Assembly: GCF_003369915.1 (NCBI RefSeq)
Contig: NC_046674.1
Span: 1,116,001 to 1,180,000, forward strand
Source of the DNA: Drosophila miranda
Lineage: Eukaryota; Arthropoda; Insecta; Diptera; Drosophilidae
Reading direction: 5' to 3'
Length of the DNA stretch: 64,000 nucleotides
The translations under genes were made by a program, and so were the position numbers. Numbering within the stretch: position 1 is the stretch's first letter; the number at the start of each line of letters is the position of its first letter. Below, piece by piece: positions 10,066-22,171 of this stretch. The notes under the pieces were generated by a model. It made no database searches and was not told the origin of the DNA. It worked only from the letters and a program-made list of their open reading frames with translations.

Positions 10066-12921
10066 ATGTAAGTGAATGGACATTATTGATTTGTCTGGGG
10101 TTTTGGGGGGTCCTTCTCGTACTCGTTTCTCGTTTTTCGCACTGGGGTAATGCTCATTTAATGCCCACACATTAAGTATACGCAGCATGGGCCCAGCATT
10201 TCATTTATCCAAATAGTCCATTTCGATTGGGGCACCGCACCCGAAGTGGCTCCAGCAACAGCAACAGCAGCTGCAGCTCCCATGAATCACCCACAATGGC
10301 CGAGAGAGAGAGTCCTCCTCTGGTCCGGCAGTGGCGATGGCGTTGGTGATGACGCTGCCGCATCACATGGCATGGCATTCACACGCCGTAAAATCAATAA
10401 TTTTGACTACGTTTCGCCTGAGCCGTGAGTCAGGCCATGCAAAGTAAATGAATTGTCCAAAAGGGAACGCAAATAATGCCGGGTGTTCCGCCATCGATTT
10501 AATTTCCTTCGCACTACGAACATTATCAATACTCACCTGTAACGTAGCATTCCATGGGATTCATTTCCATAACATTTCATAACTGAATATTTAACTATTT
10601 CCTTAACTTTGGCCGTCAACAGAACCCAGAGACCGCGGTAGAGTTCTAAGTTTTAAGGGTCTCTGCGATGGGCAAGAAAGACAAGAACAAGGAACCGTAA
10701 GTGCTAATCTCTGCACTCTTCGATTAGCCGGCTAGATTTTCTCCAGCACTCTCTGTGTATAGCACACACACACACGTACCGTCGAGATATTTTAAAGAAA
10801 CGCTAGAACGCTAGAACGATAGAAACCGTAGACCCATAGTCATAACGAAACCCCTACCTCCCATACTTTGTGTAATCCAAGTCCTGTATTTAATTTGAGC
10901 GCCCCGTTGGGAGTTGATTAGTCTTGGTATTTGCCCTCCTTATGAGCTCGTTGCATGACTAATGATTGTTCCCTGCAGGGCGGACGCTGCACCAGCTGGC
11001 GATGCACCACCTGCTGGACCTCCAGCAGGCGAAGGAGGCGATGGCGAGATTGTGGGCGGACCACACAATCCGCAGCAGATTGCGGCACAGAAGCGTCTCC
11101 AGCAGACGCAGGCGCAGGTCGATGAGGTGAGTGGAATACAATTTCTCGATTTTATGAAGAACCTTTACAAGGAGAGCTTCTGCTCCTGTTTCTGCTTCTG
11201 TTCTTCTGTCCCGCCCTTTAGGTCGTCGACATTATGCGCACAAACGTCGAGAAGGTGCTGGAGCGCGATAGCAAGCTGTCGGAGTTGGACGATCGCGCCG
11301 ATGCCTTGCAGCAGGGCGCCTCGCAGTTCGAGCAGCAGGCGGGCAAGCTCAAGAGGAAATTCTGGCTCCAGAACTTGAAGGTCTGTGTGGCGGCGTCGGC
11401 AGAGAAGTAGCTTGTAACTAACCCATTGTTCGGTTCCACTTGCAGATGATGATCATAATGGGCGTGATTGGCCTGGTTGTCGTGGGAATCATTGCAAGTA
11501 AGTTAATCGTGCGGAAATCCCTAGATCAGGCTGTTCTTCTTACTCACAACATGGGACACACACATTCCCTAGAGATACATACAAAGCCACCCGACACCCA
11601 ACACCCGACACCCAACACCCACTCAACACAGAACCAAATATACATCCACTTTCTATTGTTTGGTTTATTCTTGTTTAGCGCTGATTTCGTTAGCCTAAAT
11701 TACGTTTATTTCGATTTACGCACACAGAGACTAAATTTGATTTTGAATTGGTTCTTTAATTCCGCCAACTCTTTTTTTCTCTAGGTAATTTTATGTAGAT
11801 TGCTAGCTATCCATTGCTAATCCATAAGAAACTAGTAACTTAGCAGCAATGCATCATCCGCAATGCAAATGCAAACGCATATCAAAAGCAATCAATTAAT
11901 CAATCAAGCAACCCAATAAGATCCGAAATCGAAATCAAAACCGATATCAAATTTAATCCCATCTAAAAACTGCCATGAGTAGAGCTAAAACTCACAGTCC
12001 AACTGTTGTACGTTTGATGATCTGATCGCTCGCTAAACCGATTCGAATTTGATGCCTTGCGAAATTTCCACCAAATCAAAAAACACAAAAAAAAACCTAA
12101 AATAAAAACCAAAAACCGATCGATCAGTCAATTGCATCCATATCATGTGCTTCGACAACCACTAAAACAGTAACTACTTATATACAGTATATGCCATATA
12201 TGTATATGTATGTATCTGATCTGTGTGTATATCCAAAGTCCAACATCATCTGGTTCCATGCGACCACCATACGCACCATACGCAGGTTCGGTAATGATAA
12301 TGATTTGATTTGATGCCAACTGAAAGTCGTGTCATACGTTGTTCTCGTTTATTTTCCTTTCCTTTCCTGTAATAGTTTAGTGCTCGCCATGGATATCGGT
12401 ATCGCCGGTCCCTGTGCGTTGCCACGGAAGAGGCAGGGCATGGGTGATGGCCGATGGCCGATGGCCGATGGCTAATGGCTGATGGCTGATCCGATATTCG
12501 TGTGTGTACCCGTTAGCGTTATCCTTAAGAACCTTAAGTTCTCTGTTTCGACTAGCTAGCGTATAACCCGTAAGCCGTAATTATCTGTGGTTTGTTCCGT
12601 ACTTCGTTTCGTTTTGTTACGTTACGTTTTGTTTTGTTCGGATATTGGCGCTCCACAACTCTTCAGCAGATACACAAAATGTGCCATTGTCCAGTGTAAA
12701 AAATACTCGTATCCACAAGTAAACGTAGCTCGCTCTCCAAGACTCTAAGAAAACGCAAAGGCCGTCAAGCCGAACAGTGATAATCCACTTGTACTTGTAG
12801 CTGTGCTCACTGTACCACCCACTGTACCACCTGTACCACCTGTACCACAGCAGCTGCCTAAAGCACTGCAAATCTTTTATGAGTTCTTAATATGATTTAA
12901 AAATATTTTCTCTGATTTCCA

Positions 12922-12965
<44 letters not shown>

Positions 12966-14751
12966 GGACACCTGATATACGTACATATACATACGATGCC
13001 ACTGATACACAATATTTTTTGGAACAATTACAGAGAAAGACGAGAAAGAGTAATACACTGAAAGCATTAGCTTTGTACAATTTTTTTAACTATAAGAAAT
13101 ACAGTTATTTAATACAGTTTTTCCCCAAAAAAAAACAAAAACAAAAACATATTATTTGTGAGGTAAAAACAACAGCAAAACTCTTTCCGTTACTCATCCG
13201 CAAATCTTATTGCTAGGTGCACCCAAAATATCTCTCTCTCTCTCTCTCTCTCTCACACTGTCTTTTTTGTTTGATTCATTTCTCCGTTTCATAAAAACTG
13301 AGAGATTTTATTTTGATTTGATTCAGTTTTGTCAACTAATATCGCTTGTTTCGAAATAGAAAATAGAAAAACAAAAAACAAATGCAATTCACGAACAAAA
13401 ATTTCTCGTAGAACCGTACATGTCGGATGATGCTGCTGCTCCGCCACCTCCTGCTTTGCAGCAGCAGGTGGTACCGGCACCAGCATCCGCACCAGCATCT
13501 GCACCAGAATCAGCACTACCACAACTACAACAACAACAACAACAACAACAACACCATACACAAAAATCTGAACCACCAACACTCGAGAAACCATTGGCTG
13601 AGAAATTGACCGACAATCCACAGAGTCCGTCGGATGAAGTGGCGACTGGACAATAGGACGATCTCTCAAAAACAAACCAAACAAAAAAAAAAAAAAATAT
13701 ATATATATATACAGCAACAACTACAGCAAACTAATCAACCAATCAATTAATCAACCCATCGATTAACCAATAACTACATCAATAGAAACCATAATCAAAA
13801 TTAGCCGAAAAGAAAAAGAAAAACAAAACAAAAATTAACCATTTCACACCACCTTCTTTGTAACATTGAAAAAACAAAAACGATCTTTTTGAACACTGTA
13901 AGCAAAAAACAAACGCAAAAGCAACATTAACCTGTGCTGTGCGCTTCTTCTTCTTCTACTTACACCCGTTTCCGTTTCCGTTTCCGCTGTCCTGTTACGC
14001 TGTCTTCTGTTACCGTTAGCGTTAGCGTTACCGTTGCCCTCGTTAACGTTTACTTATTATTTTAGCTGCATGTTTGTGCGATGTGTTTCGATGTCTACTA
14101 CGTGTGCTAAGTATCCTTATCCTTATGGTTGTATAATTTCGGTTTGGTTCTTTTTCGATGTTGTTGATAAAGATATTCTGTTAACCGCATATGTACTCAC
14201 CTCTGTACATATGTACCCGTATCTTTTGTGCACAAAAGTCTAAGCGGAGGCTAGGGGATACAGCCAAGAGTCCTGTCCTGCGGGGGATTGTCTTTGAATG
14301 TACATACATACGATAATGATGTACCCTCCTGGGCGTTGCATTTGCCCCTCCATCCCCATATCCATATGCTACTACTCCCCGATGTTCCCTGATATTCATA
14401 ACTGAGCTTTTAACCATTGAAGTGTAATATGTTTTGGCGTATATCCGTGTATCGGTGTAATTGTCACTCCATTGAGATTCAATCTCAATCACTACCCACC
14501 TGTTCGGGCCACATTTGACTAACTCTCGCTCTCTCCTTCTCTCCTTCTGTTGCCCCGACCCGTCCACAGATAAGCTGGGACTCATAGGCGGAGAGCAGCC
14601 ACCGCAGTACCCTCAGTATCCACAGTACATGCCGCCACCGCCGCCACAGCAGCAGCAGCCAGCCGCCGCCGGAGGACAGTCGGCGCTGGTCGATGGAGGA
14701 GCCGGCACCGGCGCCGGGGCCGGGGCCTATCCGGAGCATGGCGGCGCATAA
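10066..14751 (+). CDS. nSyb: Neuronal synaptobrevin (VAMP), v-SNARE of synaptic vesicles
   Basis: R-SNARE that pairs with syntaxin and SNAP-25 to drive synaptic vesicle fusion. Core exons are 10979-11126 (Pro/Gly/Ala-rich N-terminus, [20 protein letters not shown]), 11222-11380 (SNARE helix [20 protein letters not shown] with the central zero-layer Arg, then [19 protein letters not shown]) and 11446-11497 (membrane anchor [17 protein letters not shown]). Two starts are possible: a leader exon ending in AT at 10067, where splicing makes the ATG (MADAAPAGD...), or ATG 10668 in exon 10668-10696 ([15 protein letters not shown]). The core ends in phase 1 and can join any of three in-frame last exons, listed separately. 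Type II tail-anchored topology. All junctions have GT and AG ends. Confidence 0.95.
10668..10696 (+). CDS. nSyb: nSyb alternative first coding exon ([10 protein letters not shown])
   Basis: ATG at 10668 opens 29 coding bases ending at a perfect GTAAGT donor (10697). They join in frame to the exon at 10979 and replace the initiator Met by a ten-residue, strongly basic extension. The alternative leader exon (ending 10067, also GTAAGT) contributes only AT of the start codon. Confidence 0.75.
11785..11798 (+). CDS. nSyb: nSyb alternative last exon a (tail SNFM)
   Basis: A long pyrimidine tract ending CTCTAG at 11784 precedes GTAATTTTATGTAG. Joined to the A left by the membrane-anchor exon, this reads S-N-F-M-stop, giving a nearly tailless luminal end. 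Confidence 0.75.
12923..12962. repeat. (CA)n microsatellite
   Basis: About 20 perfect AC dinucleotides inside the nSyb intron between last exons a and b. Confidence 0.95.
13231..13254. repeat. (TC)n microsatellite
   Basis: A run of about 12 TC units about 160 bp before nSyb last exon b. It could lengthen a distant pyrimidine tract but does not abut the acceptor. Confidence 0.9.
13412..13656 (+). CDS. nSyb: nSyb alternative last exon b (Pro/Gln-rich 82-residue luminal tail)
   Basis: The acceptor TTTCTCGTAG ends at 13411. Joined to the phase-1 A of the anchor exon, the frame is open as [20 protein letters not shown]..., through an eight-residue Gln run and [18 protein letters not shown], to TAG at 13654-13656. 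About 82 residues, acidic at the end ([10 protein letters not shown]). The reading frame matches the splice phase exactly and has no stop, unlike the surrounding AT-rich intron. Confidence 0.6.
14570..14751 (+). CDS. nSyb: nSyb alternative last exon c ([10 protein letters not shown] tail)
   Basis: The acceptor CGTCCACAG ends at 14569. The tail reads [20 protein letters not shown], then PPPP/QQQ and Gly/Ala-rich sequence, to TAA at 14749-14751. This is the long luminal C-terminus known for Drosophila n-Syb, rich in Pro, Gln and Tyr. Confidence 0.85.
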
Positions 14752-16713
14752 GTAATTCTGGACGGCATTTACCTGTAAAGCCAAGCAAAGAACGTTTCTT
14801 GATTACACACAAAAACAAACAAAAATATAATCTGCAAAACCCAAGAACCGACAAAAAAACTCCCCCAAGGGAAAACTCAGTTATACTAGAAAAATCTCGA
14901 GAATTGCAAAGAAGTCAATAAAATAATATGTTTTCCCACTTAAAAGACGACGAACATGACGGCTTTAAGTAAATGCAGTCATAATATTAACACTAAATCT
15001 AAATCTAAAGAACGCTCCGGACAAAATGAAGTTGTTGCTAATTTGTTTATGGTTACATTATTTCATGCATAAAAAGGTATATATAAAGATAAATATAAAT
15101 ATATAAATATATATGGGTACTTGAATATTTACGAGTAAATCTAACAAAACAACTAGTAAACTATGCTATATAACTACGACTATATTGTACTTAACATGTA
15201 TCTCGGGGCTGGGCCGGTGCGAGGCCAGCGCGAGGACCGGGCATGGTCGCTCCCGATAATAGCAACTCTTTGAACTCAGTTTCCTTAGCAAATCTACTAG
15301 TATCGATTTCGAACAGTTTCGGAACAAAGCCCAAAGCAAAGAAGACACTCCCGAGAACGAAACCAAATCAAAGCTTTTGTTCCTAAGTAAAAGTTACGCA
15401 AAATATAAATATTTGAAGTGTATAATCCAAAAAAAAAAAAAAAAAAAAAGAACAACAACAACAGCAAAATCGAGTCGAAAGTTTGGCGACGACAGGCAAT
15501 TGATTAATGTATTGTATTCGTAAAACTTTATGTGCAACCAAGAATATTGAGGAGCTAAATGTAGTAGCGGAATGAACAGAAACCAAAGAGAAGAAGAAGG
15601 GAAACAAAGAGAATGGAAAGGAAAAGAAAAGAAAAGAAAAGAAAAGAAAAGGATAAGGATGATGGAGGATACTAGTGAAAATATACAAAAGAAAACCAAA
15701 AACCAAAGAATGAGAATTAGTTTGCAGTTATATGTTGTCTGAATTATTGTGCAATCATTATTGTTGTGTTTGAAATAAAGACACAAGATCGAGGATCGAG
15801 GATCGAGGATCGAGAAGGATCCGATTCGGTTGAAAGATGAAACCAGACAGTTCAACGATTAAATTAAGCGCTAGACACACAATATGTTGGTTATGACCAG
15901 TTTTATTTGACAGAAGAAGCAGAAACAGGAGAAGACAGACAGAAGCATATGTATGTATATTTCAATGTTATAAGTAATAAACGAAAGCGGATACATAGGG
16001 CCTACTATATGTATAGGCATTCATATATGTATGTGTAACGTGTAACGATATGATATTTAGATCTCACACCCTCCACTCCACTCCACTCCACTCCACTCCA
16101 CGCCACCCCGAACCCCAAACCCCAAACCCCAAACCTCAACCTCAAACTCCACCTCCACCTCAGACCCATTCCGATCGAGTAGTAACCAACTTTGAGACAA
16201 CACTCTTAGCACATATTGTACTTACCTTGTTCTAAAAATACGAACGTATATTAACAATTAATGTATTAACTAATTGATTCAAGAAGCGCCTGCCCAAAGT
16301 GCTTTGCCTACTAACAAAATAAGGCACAAACAAAATCGAAACTACTTAAAACAAAAACTAAAACGAAAACAAAGACAACAACAAAAACAAAAACAGGAAA
16401 AAAATGAAAATGAAATACGGGGAGAACCGAAATCTAAGACCCAAAGTGCAGGTATTTTTAGCAATATTCGTAGCGTGTACAATATGTCGCCCTTAAAGCT
16501 TAATCAAATCTCGTTCAATGTCCATCACTACTACAATATCACCAAAACACACACACCCACACACACACCTTTCACATGCATATAACCATTACCAACTACG
16601 GAATCAATATAATAATCAATGAAAAATGTTTAGAAAGCGTTTCGGTTTTTGTTTGGATTTTAACCCGAAAACAAAATGTATACACACACACATACACACA
16701 ATCACAGATGGAA

Positions 16714-16752
<39 letters not shown>

Positions 16753-17040
16753 GAGACAGGCAGAAGTATTCAAAATGAAAGGAGAGAAAAGGCAGAGTTT
16801 CGGGCATATGGCCGTACTCCCAATTGAGAGGCACAACAGAGCAATCAGAATGTGAGATGGACAGAGAGAGACAATGCGGAACATACAAACAAATGGAAAA
16901 GAAAAAACCCCCCACAAACCACAGATGGAAAATGAGAGTAAATATATATATGAACCGTATATAAACAATAATATTACTAATTAATTTAATGATTAATTGC
17001 ACCCCGAAAATACATAATTATTTAAATAAATAAATAAAAA
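14752..17040 (+). other. Probable long nSyb 3' UTR with several poly(A) signals
   Basis: AT-rich sequence after the exon c stop, with AATAAA at 14917-14922, 15774-15779 and 17025-17030 in sense orientation. These are consistent with the tandem poly(A) sites and extended 3' UTRs common in fly neural genes. It contains an A19 run near 15430, AAAAG repeats at 15620-15650, CTCCA repeats near 16073-16100 and an (AGAC)n run near 16717-16755. No coding ORF was found. Confidence 0.45.
16716..16755. repeat. (AGAC)n microsatellite
   Basis: About nine AGAC units in the nSyb 3' region. They create a spurious repetitive ORF (QTDRQTDRQTDR). Confidence 0.95.
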
Positions 17041-19734
17041 CAAGCAAAACTGTCTTTTAAATTGATTTGCAAAAGTCTGACTAACAAGATTCATTTCTTA
17101 AGGATCCTCGAGATGCAGGTAATCTTTGAGAGACGAATCTTTGATAGATTGGTAGATCTGTATCTGTATAATAGATCGGTATGTACAATTAATCTGAAGC
17201 CAAAGCAAGAGCTATGATATCTACGACTAAGTCTTGTAAGCTCCAAGAGCGAGGCTTCCATACAAGAGGTCCTATGAATGAAGGTAGGGCTATTAAGATA
17301 TGCGTAACCTTAAAGATTAAGATGTGCTTTATCTTGTACACGAATACACAGGTTAAAAATAGAATTTGGCGAAAAGTATAGCATATTTTTGAGCGCCGGG
17401 ATGGCAGCCAAAATGCGCACTTGGCACTAGAATAGAAAAGGGATACGCTACGTCTCGGTACTCGGGCCCACGTGGATGCATACATAAATAACAATTGGGG
17501 CAAAGACAGAGCCGGAGCCGGAGCCGGAGCCAGCCAGAAATTATGGATAATGGAAATAAACCCGAGTCTGAGGTGCGACGCATAGATTTAAATCAGCCAC
17601 AAAGGGGGATGGGGATGGGGATGGGGATACGGATATGACTGGGGGGAGGCAAGGCAAGGCAAGGGAAGGGAAGGAGGAGACTGAGGCCGAGGCGCCTGTT
17701 TATTATGCTTGCCACACCTGATTAAAATCTATTGACAATGCAGTCGACGACAAAATTGGAGCAGCACTAACAAGGCCCCCCCCCCCCCCACAAAGGAAGG
17801 AGCAGAAGTGTTGAGCACCTTGCCGGCCGTGCCGGTGCCGGTCCCGTTGCCGTTGCCGAGCTTCGTGCCGCGACCTCCCACTTAATGAAACCCAATTACT
17901 GAAGGGGGCCGTTGGCCAAATCCTGGAGGCGGATGGCAAACAATAACAGCTGCAGAGAGTCGTCAAGTCGAAGGCCCAGCTGCTGGGGCTCGCACCTGTA
18001 AACGCTGTTTGCCTTTTTCCGGCGATTCGTTGATACCCAGTAAGTTGCGGGTAGATATATTATAGAGCTAACTAAAATAAATAAACCATAAGGAAATTAT
18101 CAAATTAGTCATATTGTCATGGCGCTTCCCTGGGTATCTGCCAGTCGAGGCTCACGACAGAGGCGGATCTACTTGTTTATTATTATTAACTTCGTTGCCA
18201 TTTCCTGGCAAGGACATGCGCAAACACCCCCACTGCCAACCACACCCACACCCACACCCACACGACCATCATCCCCATCTCCGGCTGCACTGAGAGGGAT
18301 ACACGGCCGTATCTTTGTCCGTGTATAAATAAGGGGCAACCTTTGCGCACAGCCTCAGTTGGTGGACCGCGTTGCCTCCGTGTGTCCCTTTTCCCAGTTG
18401 CTCTTTGGCGTGAAGCGAGAGTGTTTCCGTTGCGGCTGCCAACTGTTGCAAGGCGTGGAAGAAGGAGTAGAAGAAGGAGTAGGAGTAGGAGTGCCTTTAC
18501 TTAATTTAAAAATTCAAGCGTAATTTTGTCATTTTCGAAAGAAAGCCAATTTATAGATCACATCACGGGACTTGGATCACCTTAACTGATAATTCTACAA
18601 AAAGGATCTCCTCCATATAAAACAACTGAGATTCCAAGGTAGGTAACATTTTCTGATAATGAAAACAAAACCAAAAGACTTGTTTATAAGCTTAAGCCCG
18701 TTGAAAACTCTGCTGGAAGTTTTTCAAAATTCCAAAATAATTGAGAACACAAAACTTATCAACACTGAATACTCCCCGGGACGAGGCGTCGTGCAGAGCA
18801 GCCCTAATCGAATTACGAACAGGGTTGCCATGGCGCAATTTGCACACGAAATGCATTGTTTTTATTTTCCCTGCAACCGAGAGAGAGCGCAACAAACTCG
18901 TCGCCAGCGATGGCAATCATATGGCGAAAATAGCGGTTAAAAGCCACCCCAAGACACGTTGGGCAGCCAGGGCAGCGTATCCATGTTGAAGGTAAGGCGG
19001 TCCTACCGCTCTCTTCGCAGGCGACCGCCAGTCTGTTTGCCAATATTTCGCTTCTCGGAGAGCAACCATACCCTGCCTGGCTAGTCACCAAACATGCAGC
19101 TTTCATGGGGGTTGTTGGTTGCTTTTTGCTGGTGGCTGATTACTTGTTCGTTCTGCTCCGGCCAAGTCGATTCTGTATTCTGTCCAGTCATTCTGCAAAC
19201 TTCGGAGCGTACGGTTCTCGAGTTCTTTTGTCGGTCGCGTTTCTCTCTTCCCCTCTCGATTTCAGCAATCTTCTCACACACACACACAAACACACACCAC
19301 ACTCACTGTCACTGATTGCCCCGATTGCCAGTCGCCAGTCAGTCAGTGCAGCGGTCAGAAAGAGAAAGAGCCGGAGCCAGAGCCAGAGCCAGACAGAGGC
19401 AGAAAAGAAAACCAACCTCGGACTTTCGCTCAAACTATATTTCGCAGTGTTCTTGTTGTTTTTGTTGTTTTCCCTGCTGATGGCTGTTGGCGTATAGCTG
19501 TTGTGTGTATAACTAACTGTAAATTGCCGCTGTTGCTGTCTCGCTTCCGTGCGCTGCGCCTGCCTGCCAGCCTGCCAGCCTGCTGCTTGTGTGTGTGTGT
19601 TTTCTCGACATTCTCCCTTCCCCCGTCTGCGTCTGGCATACCACGTCACGTCAGTCCCCGAGATTGAGATTGCACAGAACCAGAACCAGAACCAGAACCG
19701 AAGTCGAAAAGGAAACGGAAACCGCATCATCGCA
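17041..19734. other. Intergenic region; no gene supported
   Basis: Simple-sequence patches: GGGGAT repeats near 17600-17630, a run of about 11 C near 17778, CACACC repeats near 18240 and GAGTAG-type repeats near 18465-18490. The last few hundred bases, rich in CAGAACCAGAACC repeats (about 19675-19700), are probably the 5' UTR of the PHD gene that follows. Confidence 0.4.
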
Positions 19735-20433
19735 ATGGCCGAAAACTGCCCCAAGTGCAAGAAATCAATCAACGGGAAGGAGGCCGGGTTCATAATCTGC
19801 AACTCGGACGACTGCCGAAAGAAGTTCCATCGCACGTGCGTGAACATCGACGACGCCGTGTACGATGTCATCCAGAAGAACCCGATGGTTTCGTTCAACT
19901 GCGACGAGTGCAAAAATCAATCGCCACGGGCGCTCTCGTCGAAGCTGCACACCATCGAGGAGAAGGTGAACAAGGTGTGCAATGGCATCAACCAGATCCA
20001 GGGCCGGATGTACCAGCAGTACTTCCAGTTCGGCAACCAGCCACCCATGCAGCAGGCCAGCGCTCTGGACACCACCAAGAAGCATCCGCAGCAGAACAAC
20101 CTCATCGTGGTCGGCAACAACTGCAATTCGGATCGATTGCAGGTCGTCTGCGACTACGGCCGCTGGGTGCAGGTGGGAAAATTCGCCACGAACACCAGCG
20201 AGGAGGATGTCATCGACCACCTGGCCGAGGAGCTAAAGATCAACAAGAACCTGGTCAAGTGCACCAAACTGGTCAAGAACGATGCCAATCTTTCGCAGCT
20301 ATCCTACTGCAAGTTCAAGATCTCCATTCCGGACTATCGCTTCAACGAGCTCTTCAATGAGGCGATCTGGCCCAGCGGAGTTATGGTCAGTCCCTTCACT
20401 CCCCGCTCCCAGCTGAATCAGAATCGTCTATAG
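19735..20433 (+). CDS. PHD-finger protein resembling a LINE ORF1, intronless
   Basis: 232 residues from ATG 19735, chosen because the zinc finger begins directly after it; an upstream in-frame start would add only low-complexity repeat sequence. Residues about 4-58 form a PHD-like Cys4-His-Cys3 finger: CPKCKKSINGKEAGFIIC, then DDCRKKFHRTC, then FNCDECK. A helical stretch follows (SSKLHTIEEKVNKVCNGINQ) and a Gln-rich linker. The C-terminal domain has GRWVQVGKFATNTSEEDVID, KINKNLVKCTKLVKND, YCKFKISIPDYRFNELF and WPSGVMVSPF. That order, a PHD finger and then an RRM-like fold ending in WP-G-V-V--F, is seen in ORF1 proteins of CR1/Jockey-type LINEs. With an intact frame, a long 5' leader and no adjacent reverse transcriptase, I infer a domesticated gene. 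Molecular function unknown. Confidence 0.7.
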   Translation: MAENCPKCKKSINGKEAGFIICNSDDCRKKFHRTCVNIDDAVYDVIQKNPMVSFNCDECKNQSPRALSSKLHTIEEKVNKVCNGINQIQGRMYQQYFQFGNQPPMQQASALDTTKKHPQQNNLIVVGNNCNSDRLQVVCDYGRWVQVGKFATNTSEEDVIDHLAEELKINKNLVKCTKLVKNDANLSQLSYCKFKISIPDYRFNELFNEAIWPSGVMVSPFTPRSQLNQNRL

Positions 20434-20518
20434 AGGGAGGGGTACGGCGGCCGGGAGAGTGGTGACACCAGGGTTAGGGTGAAGCCGCCGTGTGAGAAGT
20501 GAGAGAGACCGCCGCCGT

Positions 20519-20556
<38 letters not shown>

Positions 20557-22171
20557 CCCGAAAAAGAGAGAGAGAGAGAGAGAGTTGGCGCACGGAACTG
20601 CATTGAGGCGGCCTGAAACTCGCAAGGGATGATTTCCGGCCAGCGATAAAAACAACAACTGCAACCGACTGTCGTCGTGCCGTGTCGTGTCGTCGTGTCG
20701 GGTCGGGTCGGAGTGGGGGAGTGGGGTTGTTGCCCCCATTGTATGCAAATTTTTGACACTCAAAACCCTTGTCTAAATCTTTCAAAGCTTACCGAACCTA
20801 TCTAAAAAATGAAAACCAAAAGCAGCAAATTTATTGAATTAACTTTGAAAATGCATTTTAAAATGTTTTAGCGTTGCGTAAATATCGACAAATGATAGAC
20901 AAACAAAACTAAAAAAAAGTATTTTAATGGCAACTCACAGTAAAATAGAATGTGAAGCAAAATATTAGTCATTTATGCATAACTGTCGTACTTAAATTAA
21001 AGTAAACCCGCCCCTGCCCCCAAAACTAAGCGTATTAGACACAGCGATTAAAATTGAAACTAATATTTAAACCTCCTCCGGAGTTCGGACCGGAAACGAA
21101 ACCCCAAACCCAAACCCAAACCCAAGCCCCCCACATTCTTTATCAAAGATTATTTCCTAAACATTATTGTACTACTTCCGAATACGAATACGAATACGAA
21201 TACGAATGTGTATGTATGTATGTGTTTATGTATTTCCAAATTGGAATTCTACATTATATATAGTTTCACGAGAAATCGATAGCAAGTCCTACTATATTGC
21301 ATGTGTACGGCATCTAACCAATTAAGTACTTAACCAAGTAAACAAGTAACCAAACCAAAAGTATATTCAAGCAGTCGACGGCTTATATTGTATTGTATTC
21401 GTATATATGTATGGTAGTTTGAGGCATTTTCAAAGCTTGTTCCCAACAAAGTTTGGAAATTTTGCAAACCAATGCACAGGACACTGGCAAATTGTAAAAC
21501 CCGTTTAAATTCAGAACAGAAATATATGTATTTGTGTATTCGAAGGTGTACTATACTCGTATAAGCAGGAACAGAAACCGAAACAGCAAAACAAATGGAA
21601 CCGATATCGGAATAACCTTAAAAAAATACAACAATAACACGGTTCCACACGGCTCATCATGTTTGCTGCTTTTTAATCAAACAAGAATTCGATACGAAGC
21701 TGGGCAAATTTGTTGCAATATTTACTCAAGAATCGAGTATAATGAGTGTAATTGATATATTTTTTTACGCGAAGCGAACCCGTTTCGCTCTCCAAACAGC
21801 AATATTTTCAATGGCCACGGTCGCGTCGTAGTCATACCCATCCGACTCCCATTTCCCAACGCCCATTCGATGTGAGAATGGGAAATGGCAGCTGGGGCAG
21901 CTGGGGCAGCTGGGGCAGCCGTGCTGTGGTCCGCACCCAATAAAGTTCAGAACAAACCGTAGATAATTATGCAAGAGTCAGCAAACGAAATGTAAAACAC
22001 ACATATATTATATATTTAGTATACAACAATATGCATGCATGTATTTATGTCAACTTTTTCAATAAATTCTAAAGAAAAAACACCCTAAAACCGCCGAATG
22101 TTTGCAATCGTGGGACACTTGTTTGTTTATCCTCGACCTAATAACACACGCCCATGTTTTCAGGACAAGCC
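20434..22171. other. 3' UTR of the PHD gene and 5' region of GC
   Basis: (GA)n runs at 20521-20550 and 20566-20584, a GAATAC repeat near 21178-21206 and a GGGGCAGCT repeat near 21895-21918. A TGTTTTCAG acceptor ends at 22163, eight bases before the GC start codon, so GC probably has a 5' UTR intron whose leader exon lies in this stretch. No other gene seen. Confidence 0.5.

Noticed and set aside
16050-16160. Telomere- or satellite-like CCCCAAAC and CTCCA repeats
   Set aside because: Short local simple repeats in the nSyb 3' region. Drosophila telomeres are retrotransposon-based.
19188-19913. 241-codon minus-strand ORF over the PHD gene leader
   Set aside because: Composed of simple repeats (Arg/Gln, Trp/Phe) opposite CAGAACC repeats and the PHD coding strand.
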